Assembly (NCBI GenBank): GCA_965178125.1
Contig: OZ237758.1
Location: 682,001 to 746,000, forward strand
Source: Bilabrum cf. latius
Taxonomy: Eukaryota; Bigyra: Bicosoecida; Bigyra; Bicosoecida
Direction of reading: 5' to 3'
DNA: 64,000 nucleotides
The notes under the pieces were generated by a model. It saw only the letters and a program-made list of their open reading frames with translations, was not told where the DNA came from and searched no databases. The first letter of the stretch is position 1. Every line of letters starts with the position of its first letter. This document shows positions 48,801-60,113 of this stretch, one piece after another. Made by a program: the position numbers and the translations under genes.

Positions 48801-51800
48801 GCCAGACAACCCCTTCTTGATTGCTGTCATCGACACCGATGCCGTTAATGCAGGCAGTTCCAGCTGGGACGAGGCTGACTTTGAATTCGGCAGACTGGAC
48901 CCTGACCCCCTGGCCCTGTAGGCAAGCGCTGGCCTCGTGCTGCAGGAGTGCTCCTCTGCCATCCCCGGCGCTTGTGCCCCCGAGTGGATGGGACTGAACG
49001 TGTCCCTGCCTGCTGGATTCGATCGGTCCACCGTGCAACGAGAACCAATATCTTCTATGGTGATGCAGATGCCCCGCGCTTTGGATATTCCTCGGGCTGG
49101 CATGAACGGGGCAGTGCAGCTCGACGGGGCTCGCTCCCATGTGGTGCTGCCCTCCTTCCGGATCGTGACTGGGTTCACCCTGCAGGCCTGGATCCAGCCG
49201 TTCCACGCCAGCTCCACGCAGACGATTTTTGCCAAGCAGAGCGCCATTGGAAACGTTGTATTTGCGCTCAGACTGAGCGCGTCACCGGGTGCGTGTCCTG
49301 AAGGGGTGGATGCATGCCTCACGGCTCAGCTAGGACGGTCCATGGTGCCAGTACTGCTACCATTCGTCCCAAAGTAGGGTGTTCCCGGCAATATTGCCAG
49401 TGAAAACTCAGAACTGCAGTGGAATATTGCAGGAGCTTAGCAGCATCTGGCGGTGTCTGTTGACATTTTACAGCGATTCTCGCCAATTTAGGTGGTCCGC
49501 GACGAACCTGATTTTGAGGAATTGCTGAGGTCAAGAAATTGCACACACTCGCAATTGATGATCATATCAAGTGGATCGTAGGAAGCCTTCATGCGTGGTT
49601 TCGATGTTGTCCTTCTGAAGACGATGCGGAATGGCCAGGTCAGCTCCTGCCACGTCTTGCCCTACACCAGCTGGGAGGGCGGCCGCCTAGCCACAGAGCT
49701 GTCCCGTGGCCTGCCGTGGATCCTGGGCGCAGAGCTGGCTACAAGTGAATATAAGCCATAGGCAGGATTCAGAGGTCTAGTAGACGACGTGAGGATGCAT
49801 GCTGGCGTGGTGCCAGACGCGCAGATCAGGCGAGATTTGCGTGGACAGCCGCCCTTCCTGCAGAATTATCAGCACCCGTCACGATTCGCGCGACTGACTC
49901 GATGTGGGATTGACTACAGTGGCTAGCCTATCGCCTGTAGTCTCAATTCCACCACGAACGGCAGTTCTTATGCTCAGCAGGTTGGCTGGAAGGCGGCCTT
50001 TGCACATGTCAAGCGAGCCTCGCATTTGCTCACTGCTTTCAACTTTGACAACTCGCCGACGTACGAGTCCTCAGAAAGCATGGAAGCCATGCTTTCAAAT
50101 AACCCATTCCGGAGCGCATTCGACGAAGCCATGGGTAGAGTAGCCGATCCACCGGTGGAGCACCTCGGCTGGACTGGCATGCAGCGGTCACTCAGGCAAT
50201 GGATCAACGAGAGCAGCCCAGGGAGGTGGGACGAGGGCAGCGTCAACCTGCCTTCAGACCTGGTGGTATCTTCTGGCCGGCGACATGGAGGTGAACTTTC
50301 ATCGCCATTCAGCGCAACCGCGCTGCTTACGTCCTAGCTGCGGGAAACCAGGAATGCGGTAAGTGCTGGTGATGTGTCGCCAGAGGATGATCTGTTGCCG
50401 CGGCAGTTTCACTTTCTGCTCAGGCAAGCCATCGAGAGCCCCTCGTCGTTTGGCACAGTATCAGACTGGGGTGTGCAATTGTTAAGGCCCATGCCTGAGG
50501 GTGGGTATCAGCAGCGTCTGTCCGAGTACCGCAGCAGCTCTATCGATGAAGATATCGAGGTGTACCCGAGCTATGTCACAGGTGTAGGGGTTGTGGTACC
50601 ACCAGCAGTTCCAGCCTTAGTTGCGACGTACTTGGGCGGGGCTCGCTGGGTACCCAGCCGCTTTCCCAAGGTTGCCCTTGATGCTGCGACGGTTGTCGTC
50701 CCCCCGAATCGCACGTCAAGGATATGTCTCCCGGTCCTGAACTCTGCAGTCGGCAGCTTCGATGAATCGAAAATCGACCCCGCTTTGGGAGTGAACCACT
50801 TCCGGCTACCTGCAGGCGGATTCGACTAGAGTACAGTGCTGTCAGGCGTGAGTCAGGCCATGCTTCTTCTCGGATCGAACCCCATAGCCGCTCGATCTCT
50901 CCCACCTGGTCGTGGCACCGTGGATAGGGTCTCAGGCGATAGCGCGATTTCCTCTGCTCTCGAGTAGATGCTTCTGGAGCTAACAGGCGAGAATGTCCTA
51001 AGGGGCAGCTCAAATCCGCTCGTGCAAATACTTGTCAGCTAGCTGGGCCCTGATCGACCCCTTGCCGCTCAACAGGGCACCCTGAAGCGAGACGCGGCCA
51101 TGGTGCTGATCAACTCTGGTGCCTTTTCTTCTTACCTCGGCTACACGTCCAGTCTGGGTGCCTGCTTTGACTTCGATCCGCCCCCGACGAACGATCCAGG
51201 CCGAGAAGAAGTCAGCAGTGTTTCGATTGTTGGGTATGGATTGACAGATCCCGAATGTGAGAACAGCATGGAACACAGAGGCTTGGTATGCGACACAGTG
51301 TCAGAGACGCACAGCAGGATCGGGATAGCCTTTGTTGTTGTTGCGGTGTCGTGCCCAAGCCTGATCAGTGCAGAGGCCAGCGGTGAAAATGGGAATGCTG
51401 GTTTCAATGCTGGCGATAGTATCACCCTGCGGTTCGATAGCGATACGGCGATGCCAGATATCAGTATCGCCAGCAGCAGCTACAGCTCCAACCAGACGCG
51501 GCCCTCGGACATGCTGCCACTATCAAGTGTTGCTGGTTAGGACGTGATCGAGTTTGATCCGCCGCTGCCAGGCAAGCACATCTCGTTCTGGGTCAATCCA
51601 AGGGAGCTTCGAATCGTCTTTACATCCACCACGGATGAACAGAACGACATCCTGAGCTTGCTTCGAAGTCAGGATGCAATCGTAGATGGCCAGACGGAGA
51701 TCGTAGACGACACCATTGAGGATGTCCTTGGGCTGTCATCACAGCAGCTGGCGAGGCAGCGCGACGCCGCAGCTCAGCTGGGCCTTGCAAATGCCGACGG

Positions 51801-54800
51801 AAGTCTGCCAAAGGGGATTTCTGGAACGATTTACATTAGGCATGGCTTGGATCAGAGGCCTGCCTCACAGTCACAGCCACAAGGAGACGATGACGACATT
51901 TCTCCCAAGTTGGACGGAAGCCAGCGAGTGCGTGTCGTTGGAAGTCTTCGGAGTGATAGCAACAACTGTATTCTGCAGCCGAGTCAGGTTGTGCTGACTG
52001 GCTCGTGGGGCGTGGCGCCGAAGCCAACCCCGCTGCCATGGGCATTAATCCTTGGAGTACTGTGTGCAAGCATGCTTGTGATTGCTCTGGTGTGGTACCT
52101 AGTGACGGCCTATGTCGAGCAGCGTACAGCTGAGGCAGAGGCCATTCGAACCATAAACGCAAAGGTGCAGATGGAGCAAGAACAGAATGAGAGGCACGTG
52201 ACCCGCACCCGGTACGTCCTGCACGAGCTCAAGCAGCCCTTCGCCTCCGTGGTCATGGGCCTGGACCAGATGGACGAGACTCTGGTGGAGCTGCAGCAGC
52301 AGATGGTAGAGAGCCAGCAGCAGGGCGAGGGGTTGGACCAGGCATCCATCGAGGAAGCCCGCGAGGAGATGGAGTCTACTGTGCGCATCATGCGGTCCAG
52401 CAGCGTGGCGATGCACCACATCATCACGGACGTGCTGCTGATGGCTCAGATCGAGGCACAGGGTCTGCAGCTGAAGATGAGGCCTTGCACGCTGGCATCA
52501 TCGATTCGTTCTGCGTTGGTGACGCTGATCCACCAGGCCGAGGAGGGCGGCGTGACGATGCGTCTGTCGTTCTACGACTGCAGGGAGCAGCATGAGCGGA
52601 CCCGGTCGCTAGCTGAGAAGCGAGCGATGCTGGAGAACGGAGAGCTGCCGCCGGAAGCTCTCGAATTTGTGCGTGCCACAAGCACGCGGGATGCAGCTGC
52701 AGGTGTTGAGGAAGATGGCAAGCAGGCCACGCAGGGTCCATCGCTGGTGCAGGTGGCCACTGGTCTGGATGAGGCCTCGGGTACAGAGGGCTCTGAGTCG
52801 CTGAGTGATCGAGAGGATGGGTATGATCGTGTCGATGAGGGCAAAGCAGCGTACGATGACGACGGACTGCAGGGTCTGGAGGAAGTGCCTCCAGTGGTGG
52901 CTGACACACAGAGGCTGGCGCAGTGCGTGAGGAACTACCTGGCCAATGCCATCCGATTTGCCGGATCCGGCAGCAGTATCGACGTGCAGGTGGCGGTGCT
53001 CCGGCCAGTGCAGGCAGCCAGGCTGGCTCGGCGCGCCCCCAAGTCTCTGGACACGAGCAAGGATCCGCCAGAGCCTCCGTTGCGCATCAACCTGTCCCGA
53101 GTGCGAGAGGAGGGCGAGAGCAAGACACAGCAGGTGAGCGCGAAGGCGGGCCGCTTCATCGCCTCGCAGCTGTCGTCGCGTCGACTGGGTCAGCCGCGGA
53201 GGCAGCGGCGGTGGTCCATGACTGGGTTGGTGCTGGGCAAGGACGACACAGGCGGGGAGCAGATGGCGGCTGGTGCAGACTCTGCCGGAGACTCCTGGGC
53301 CTCCCCGCGGCGCACCCGCCGGGCATCGATTGCCACACGTGTGCCAGTCACAGGCCGTGGCGCGAACGGAATGAAGGATCCGCTGAATGGCGATAATGGA
53401 TACCAGCAGACAGGCTCAGTGGATGTGTATCGCCCTACTATGGAAGACGGCCGCCGCACGATCCGGGTGATCGAGGACACGGGCACGATCGTGACGGAGA
53501 GAGCAGAGAGGGACCTGGCTGCCACCAGGAGACGCAGGATGGGCGCGCAGAGCAGGCACAGGGATGATACGTTGCAGAGGTCCACGAGGAGCATACTCAA
53601 GAAGCGAGGCGAGGAGAATGCGATCGGCCATTCTAGCAAGTCATCAGCAGGTATTCTGCTCGGGTAGCGCAGCACAAGTGTGGGGCAAAGCCGTAGTGGC
53701 AGCGAGAGGGAAAAACACCGCGTGGCAACGTCACCCAGTTAGTCAGCGCATGAGTCAACGGCAGGTTCCGTATCCACGCCCAGTAAGACTGATGGATACT
53801 CCGATACTGACTCAGTCAGGTCTATTTCAAGTTCTGGAGAGACTGCATCGGCTCCAACCTGGGAGCAAGCAACGGATCGTGGCTCCAAGAAGTATCATGA
53901 GCCATCTATCGGTGGACAGGATTGCTGTTCTTTCGTCTCCGGGCTCTTGATCTGCGTCTCCAGGTTCTGCGGATGCGGCGAGAGCGGCCGTGCTCGAGCA
54001 AATCAAGTTGCTCCAGAGGAGAACGATCCAATGGCCAGTGGCGGCGCCTTATCCCAGGATGACCACGCGAAGTCATCGCGGCGCCAGTTCCGCAAAGATT
54101 CAAAGGCGACCCGCAGGGCCTGCCGGCTGCAGACCCGCCTGCCCATCCTCATCCGGGTCATCGACCAAGGGCCTGGGGTGTCGAAGTCGGACTCCAAGAA
54201 ACTCTTCCAGCCGTTCCAGCAAGTCAATGCAGCGGCTGACAAGAAGCAGGGCGGCACTGGGCTGGGCCTGGCGCTGGTGCGGTACTTGGCGCGAGAGCAC
54301 AAGGGCATTGCGTGGCTGGAGTGGAGCCGGGAGGGTAAGGGCAGCTGCTTCAGCTTGCTGCTTCCGCTGCGACTGGCTGACGAGCTGCCTGAGGAGGAGC
54401 AGGACGTGCACGGGACAGCGAGGGCCCAGCTGTTTGGCCGGCAGTCCAGAAAGACGGGCCCGCAGCACCTTCATGCAGGCCAGGCAAGCGGATCCAACTA
54501 CGCATCTCTTGGGCTAAGCCAGACAGAGGCGTCCGTGTACGGCATTCGAGGGCTTCGGAGACAGGAGACAAGCGGGATGGCCGCGGGAAGTCCGTTGCGT
54601 GGGTCGACCCGCAGGCTGTCGGGAGGAGCGCGGGAGCCTAGGCTGTCGGAGCAGGGCAAGAGTGTGTCCCGGGTGTTCAAGCTCTAGCAGCAGCACGCGT
54701 AGAAGTAGCAGCAGCAGGAGGAACCGGAGCAACCGGAGCAAACGGAGCAGCAGGAATGGCGAGCAGGAGGCATAGTACTGCAATCGAGCGCACCACAAGG

Positions 54801-55851
54801 ACAGTCAGGATTGGTAGCAGACGCTGATGAGCCGGTTGATATGCAAGGTCTTCTTGCTACCACCACCAGCGACTCGCAAGCTCGTTCCAGTCAACCGAGA
54901 GGAACTTTAAAGCAGCCGGGTCGCGTATCTCAGACTGGCAGTGAAGCATCTAGCGGGGTTGACTCGCAGCTGAGCCATACCACGGGCACAAAAAAGAGGC
55001 GCAAAGTGGTGAAGAGAAAGAAGAAGAGAGACAGCAGCAGGGGCAGCAGCAGCGGATCCACAACCGGCCCCGTCGGTGCTTCAAGCGCGACCGCAAGCAC
55101 GAAAACATTGGGACACGACCAAACGAATGGGAAGAGTGAGAAAAATGCCCAAACGGATGGTCGACAAAGTGAGATCGCAGCAGCAGCTGGGTCTCGCCCA
55201 ATTGCTCTCGTACACGATCTAATTGCAGGTGCCAGTGCGCACCAGCGAAGCGATAGAAAGGCCCGTCGCGAGGAGTTCAAGGGGAAGCGCGTGCTTGTAA
55301 TCGAAGACGATAGGTCCCAGTCCATGTTCCTCACGCGCCAGCTGCAGAAGAGGGGCTTCGAGACGGTCGCGGCGCTCAACGGAGCCGACGCAGTCAAGCT
55401 GCTCGTCCCCCCAGAGCACTTGCCCGAGGACGTGCTCGCCTTCCCGAGCCGGCTGGCAGAGGCCACGAGCACTCCCCAGCGATTCGATCTGGTGACATGC
55501 GACTACACGTTGCCAGGGCTGCTGGGCCCGCAGATTATGGAGCTGCTGCGTTCTGTGGGGCTGCAGCGGGAGCTGCCTGTGATCGGGCTGACTGCAAACG
55601 TGATCGCGCTGGACCTGGAGCGATTCAACGCGAGCGGGGTGGACCGTGTGTGTCACAAGGCGGATGCGACAAAGAAGAGCCAGATCGACCGAGTGCTCGA
55701 TTTCGCGAGGGAGCATCTGCATCCGGGCAGTGGTGGTGCAGCTGTCGCTGCACACGAGAGCGTGGGAGGCGGTATGCCGGCTGTTGGCAGCTCCGCCAGC
55801 GCTGGGGTAGCAACGGGCGGCTCTATCCACCATGATGGCATCGGCTAGTGA
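45808..55851 (+). CDS. Giant receptor-type hybrid histidine kinase C
   Basis: Intronless frame of 3,347 aa from ATG 45808 to TGA 55849-55851; the last sense codon is TAG. Signal segment WLQLAACISLLVMQTPVYS (its Gln is TAG). LamG-like units: YSLSTFVGRWAEFEDD, and VQLDGARSHVVLPSF with TLQAWIQPF near residue 1,110. Transmembrane helix at about 2078-2102. His2139 (HELKQPF). N-box Asn2380 and G1 Asp2786 are separated by 406 residues, including CCSFVSGLLICVSRFCGCG. After the HATPase comes a polyglutamine tract mixing CAG and TAG (54685-54760). Receiver: IEDDRS, Asp3232 (CDYTLPG), Lys3284. The core from 52133 to 55718 is nearly identical to the inverted kinase D. About 22 TAGs. Confidence 0.93.
52133..55718 (+). 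repeat. Inverted repeat, left arm (kinase C cytoplasmic half)
   Basis: This segment matches the reverse complement of 60232-64000, with short diverged patches and length differences. It covers the juxtamembrane, HisKA, HATPase and receiver coding regions. The two arms flank the phosphodiesterase and PUR-RRM genes. The right arm is cut by the window edge, so the true repeat may be longer. Confidence 0.85.
54685..54760 (+). repeat. Polyglutamine tract coded by mixed CAG and TAG
   Basis: Within kinase C, just after the HATPase domain, a Gln-rich run contains TAG at 54685, 54700 and 54706 among CAG and CAA codons. Kinase D has the matching tract at 61381-61439, with TAG at the same two leading positions. 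Confidence 0.85.
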
Positions 55852-56048
55852 GGAATATCGACTTGTCCTTCAGCCAAAGATCACTTGAAGCTTGCAATGC
55901 ACTGCAATCAAATTTTGCGTGTGAGGTATGCCTGGCTGTACATTGCTGATGACAAAATACACGAACCAAACTTGACACCCCCGAAGACCCCAAACACAGC
56001 CAGCTCTGCACATCAAAGCAACGTTCCAGACCGCCCTGCTCGCCAACC

Positions 56049-57342
56049 TCATAGCTAGGACTTCCACTCCGCGATGTTCTTGTCGAGGCAACTCAGCGGC
56101 ACCGTGCAATCCACCCCCTTGACCTTGTTGAGCTCCTGGTACAGGGGCAGCACGATAGCATTGATGAATCCAAGCTGGAATTTGGGCAACGGGATGGGCT
56201 TGTGGCGGTTGAAAATGGGAGTCACAGGGAGGTTGGCCTCGGCCTCCTTGTCCCCCTGGTCGTAAAACTCGGCGATCACGCGCTCCGTCCACTTGATGTA
56301 CAAGTCCCAGGGCTTGGCCGGGTTGCTGACGTCTGCCGCGTGAAGGGCCAGGAGCATCACCAGCTGCTGCACCTCGGGGTCAGCCTTCACGTCCAGCCCG
56401 ATGCCGGCAGAACTGCCCCTCCTAGAGGCGAGCATGGACCGCCTCCTCGACTTGGTGCCTGCTCCCACCTTGGGTGGGCTCGATCCGCCCGCCTTGCCGC
56501 CGCCTGCCCGCGCGGCATCACTTGCGGATGCACCACCCTTGGCTGGGGTTGGGGATGCCGGCGCACTGGCAGCGAGCGAGGCTGCCTTGTCCGCCTGGGC
56601 CGCCTCCAGCTTGCTGGTGAGCCTCCCGAGGTTCTTGAAGTGGAGGGCGTTATCCGTGCCCAGAATGAGCGCGATCATGTCCTTCCTGACGGAGCTCCTG
56701 TCCACACCAGACAGCGAGCTCAGCACGTCGTGCCCAGGCTTGCGCATCGTCGCGAAAGCAGTGGCAGCGTGCATGTTCTCCAATGGACTCTGGTCGTTGT
56801 AACGGATCGCCAGGGGGTGCTGGGTTGCGACCAAGAAGGCGTTGTTCACACCAACGTGGCCCGCGTCATGCGCCACCGCAGAGAGGACCATGGCCAGGCG
56901 CTGCGTGTCAGACATCCAACCCTGCATGCCGCCGCCTGACGTAGATATGAGGAAGTGACAGGACTGAGTGACGTCAGCCACATGTGTCCTGGTGTGGTAC
57001 AGGTTGTCCTTGTACGTGTTCTCGATGGCGAGCACCCATTGCGCCGCGTGCTGCCTGTCCAGGTTCAGCCTGAGCGGGAGTGCTTGACGATTCAAGACCC
57101 GCTGGGCCACGATGCTGAGTATGCGGGCCGGTGCAAACTCGGCCGCGGCAAACACGTTGAAGTCCCACCGATCGATGTCGTTGAGCAGCTTGCCCAGCAT
57201 ATCGGCCTGTGACATGGAGCCCAGCCTCTCCTAGCTCCTGCCGAATACGGAAAAGGTGGGGCAGCTCGCAGATCGAATCAGCTGAGCAGGGACTGGGGCC
57301 TCATCTGTCTGCGTCTTCGGCTGGACCACCTGCTCATCGGGT

Positions 57343-57373
<31 letters not shown>

Positions 57374-59051
57374 CAGTAGAAGCAGCCTCTGCGCCCACAG
57401 CTGCGGCTCCGCCCGCGCCACTGCTTGCTACAAGCGTCGCGGCGGGGGAAGATTGTCCTGTTCCCTGAGACTGTGTTCCCTAGCTCGCCCGTTGATCAGC
57501 CGGCCGGATGCCAAGCTTGACAGCAGAGGGCGGGAGGGGCAGCTGCCGCATTGACATGGACATGGCAGGCATGCTGCCCTTGAGCCCCTCGCGACCTGCT
57601 CCCTCCTTCCTGCTGGCGCCCTTACGAGAAAGCCAAGCCCCTTTCTGCACCTGCTGGTGACCCGCCGCAGCTGCGTGCTGCCTGGGCAAGCCCACTGTGG
57701 CATCTGCGGTTCTCGATCTTCGCCTCTCGACCTGCAATTCGTCCACATTGTCCACCCCAATCCCCCCCTCACCAGCGTCCCCCGGGAACTCCTGACCGGA
57801 CTAACCTGCATTCCCCGCGCGACCGATCCCCGCAACCCCAAACCCAGTTGCCGAGTCTTCAGCTCCTCTCCTGCTCCAATCAGGCCCCTACCCCTGGCCC
57901 TTGCCCTTGCCCTTGCCGCTCGATCGAGAACCCACAGCTCCGGCAACACCGGGATCGGACGGTGCTGCAGAGACGGAGGCAAGAGGCGGCGGCCCTATTC
58001 CCGTGGCTGCGATCACGTCAGACTCTCTCGGGGGCCCGTCTTCTTGTTCCACCCCGGCTGGCCGTTCGGAGCCACCATCCGGCGCCGCGCCGTCGCCGGC
58101 AGCGGAACCTAGCGCGTCCTTCGCGGCGGCGGGTTGGATGTCACCTGCCGACAGAGAGCCCGCGTGCCTGGATCCAAATGCCCTCGTCGTGCCCCTGGCA
58201 GATCCAGGCGCCTTTGCATACCCGCCCAGCGGCGCCCTGAGACCGCCCGCGGCAGCGAGAGCTCTGACTGTCCTCTGCTTCTGCGAGGTTCCGAAGGAAC
58301 CCACGGCGCCGTGGTGGGGGATGTACTGCGCCATGAGGTAGGATTTGACCTCCGGGTCGTCAAACACGTCTGGATTATGCACGAAGTGCTGCGTCATCGC
58401 ATGTTCGAACGTTCCCTGGTCTGCAGCGCCGTACGCGACCCCCTGCACGATGTTGGTCAGAATATCGAGGTCCTCCAACCCGATCTCGGCCTTGCCTCCG
58501 GTCAGCGCCGCAATATTGCGAAGTCTCCTTAGCATTGATACGGCTGCGACTGCATCTGACCCGGAAGCGTCGTCCTGATCATCCGAGAGCCCGTCGTGAA
58601 GGTACGAATCAGAATCAGAATCGCTCGTATCGGGAGACGGGCGGGCGCCGCTGCTTGAGGCTCCAGACGCAGCCGCATTAGATGGTGCGGCTGCATCACT
58701 TCGACCAACTCTTCGTTTTGAGGGATGCCGCGATGACTGTGTGACAGATCCGGATGCCAAACCGACCTTTCGTGCCAGCTCGCTGGCAACCAAGAGGAGG
58801 TCTCTTTCTGGAACAGAGGCGGTCCTCCGCCTCATTCCTCTTGCTGCCACATCAGCAGCTTCCGATGCAACCATGCGAAATGACTCTTTCGAGCCGGCTG
58901 CTTGGCTGTCACCAGACGTGGATGGCGTGCCTATGGCTGTCGTAGTCCGAACCGGGGGATTCGGCCGCTAAGGGGGTACCGGCGGCGGCTACACCCCAAC
59001 ACTTGACCCTATGGACGCCTTCGCAGCTTGTTTTCCGGCAGTTCCTGACAT
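56049..59051 (-). CDS. 3',5'-cyclic-nucleotide phosphodiesterase, class I
   Basis: Intronless frame of 1,000 aa from ATG 59051 to TGA 56049, with in-frame TAGs including one just before the stop. The catalytic domain occupies about residues 615-1000. It has YHTRTHVADV (His686), HDAGHVGVNN (His728, Asp729), LHAADVSNPAKPW, and Q-x-GFINAIVLPLY, where the Gln contacts the purine. These are the metal-binding HD motifs of the PDE1-11 superfamily. The N-terminal 600 residues are low-complexity (Gly/Ser/Ala/Pro, one poly-Ala run), with one more structured block (VKSYLMAQYIPHHG). No membrane helix or GAF domain is seen. It would hydrolyse cAMP and/or cGMP; specificity is not readable. It lies between kinase C and the PUR-RRM gene, inside the kinase inverted repeat. 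Confidence 0.9.
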
Positions 59052-59318
59052 AGTAGCGACAAGGTCTGCTGCAGCTGTGGGTCAAGTGGACCAAATAAGC
59101 TTACTCAGCTTACAATTGAAGTCTACCCCGCGCTTCAGGTGAGCTCAAATGGTTAGTTACAGATGTATACGAAACTAACAGACCAATTGTGCCGTGATTA
59201 TGTCGTAGAGGGCGAGAGGGTGCACAGCACCGAAAAAAAGTATTTCTGTATAAAAACACGGTACAATAAAATTATGGATTTCTGGCCACCGCGAACTACA
59301 TTTGCCCAACTCAAGACA
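59052..59318. promoter_or_regulatory. Divergent region between phosphodiesterase and PUR-RRM genes
   Basis: 267 bp between opposite starts. An upstream in-frame ATG for the PUR gene lies at 59163, so part of this may be coding or 5' leader. AT-rich patches occur near 59230-59280. Confidence 0.35.
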
Positions 59319-59971
59319 ATGGCAGCAGCGGCCGGTGGGCGGGATGATGCAAGGGGGGAATCTGATGATGTGGAGCTCATGTCTAAGCAGGTGACTGCTG
59401 AGTCCAAGCGTATCTATTTGAACTTGCGCCAGAATCCGAGGGGCCGGTACTTGAAGGTGCGTATATTGGATCCTTTGCAGCATGCGCTGTTGGCTGCGTC
59501 CATCTTTCAGCTATTATATGCTCTATGAAGAATATTCCCGCTATTGTTGTTGCTGTACGTGCGCAGATCGCTGAGGTGAGCCGCAGCGGACGAAGCACCG
59601 TGATCATCCCGGAGAGCGGATGGATCGCATTCCGTGACCAGCTGAACGGCTTCATCTCTGGAAGTCACCAAACGTCTGCCGGAATCAAGCCTGCACCAGC
59701 CCCGGTACCGAGGGAGGAGAGTTCCAGCGGGCAGCAGGTTTGGGTTGAGAACCTGCCGTGGTCCACGACCTCGGAGGAGCTTGCGGCTTACTTCAAGCAG
59801 TGCGGCACCGTGGAGCACTGCGAAATCAACACAGAGCGCAGTGGAAGGTCCCGCGGCACCGCTGTGGTCCGTTTTTCGGACTCCAAGGGCGCCGATGAGG
59901 CAATCGCAAAGCTGCATGATACTGAGGTGGAGGACCGCCGCATCAGGGTGCGTCTGGACCGCTTCGGCTAA
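59319..59971 (+). CDS. PUR-domain and RRM fusion protein (nucleic-acid binding)
   Basis: Exons 59319-59456 and 59567-59971 give 180 aa, stop TAA. The 110-nt intron (GTGCGT...GCGCAG) interrupts the PUR repeat, and the joint gives RYLK-IAEVSRSGRS. PUR features: SKRIYLNLRQNPRGRYLK, STVIIPESGW and FRDQL, matching Pur-alpha family repeats that bind purine-rich single-stranded DNA or RNA. Residues 102-178 form an RRM: RNP2 VWVENL and RNP1 RGTAVVRF. Most Pur proteins have two or three PUR repeats and no RRM, so one repeat plus an RRM is unusual. ATG 59319 was chosen because family similarity starts soon after; an in-frame ATG at 59163 would add 52 residues without similarity. The gene contains no in-frame TAG. 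Confidence 0.87.
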
Positions 59972-60113
59972 GCTATTATCTGCCGTTTTTGGGGCAGTTT
60001 ATGCGTTGAAGCCGATTGTGAATGGAGTCGTACTTAAGGCTGCAGAGATTCGGTTTGCGATTAGGCCTAGCATAGATATAGGCTTCGACATGTCAAATTG
60101 CCTTCCAAAAAAT

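Noticed and set aside
56202-56939. Plus-strand frame opposite the phosphodiesterase
   Set aside because: Shadow of the PDE catalytic domain, whose HD motifs fix the coding strand.
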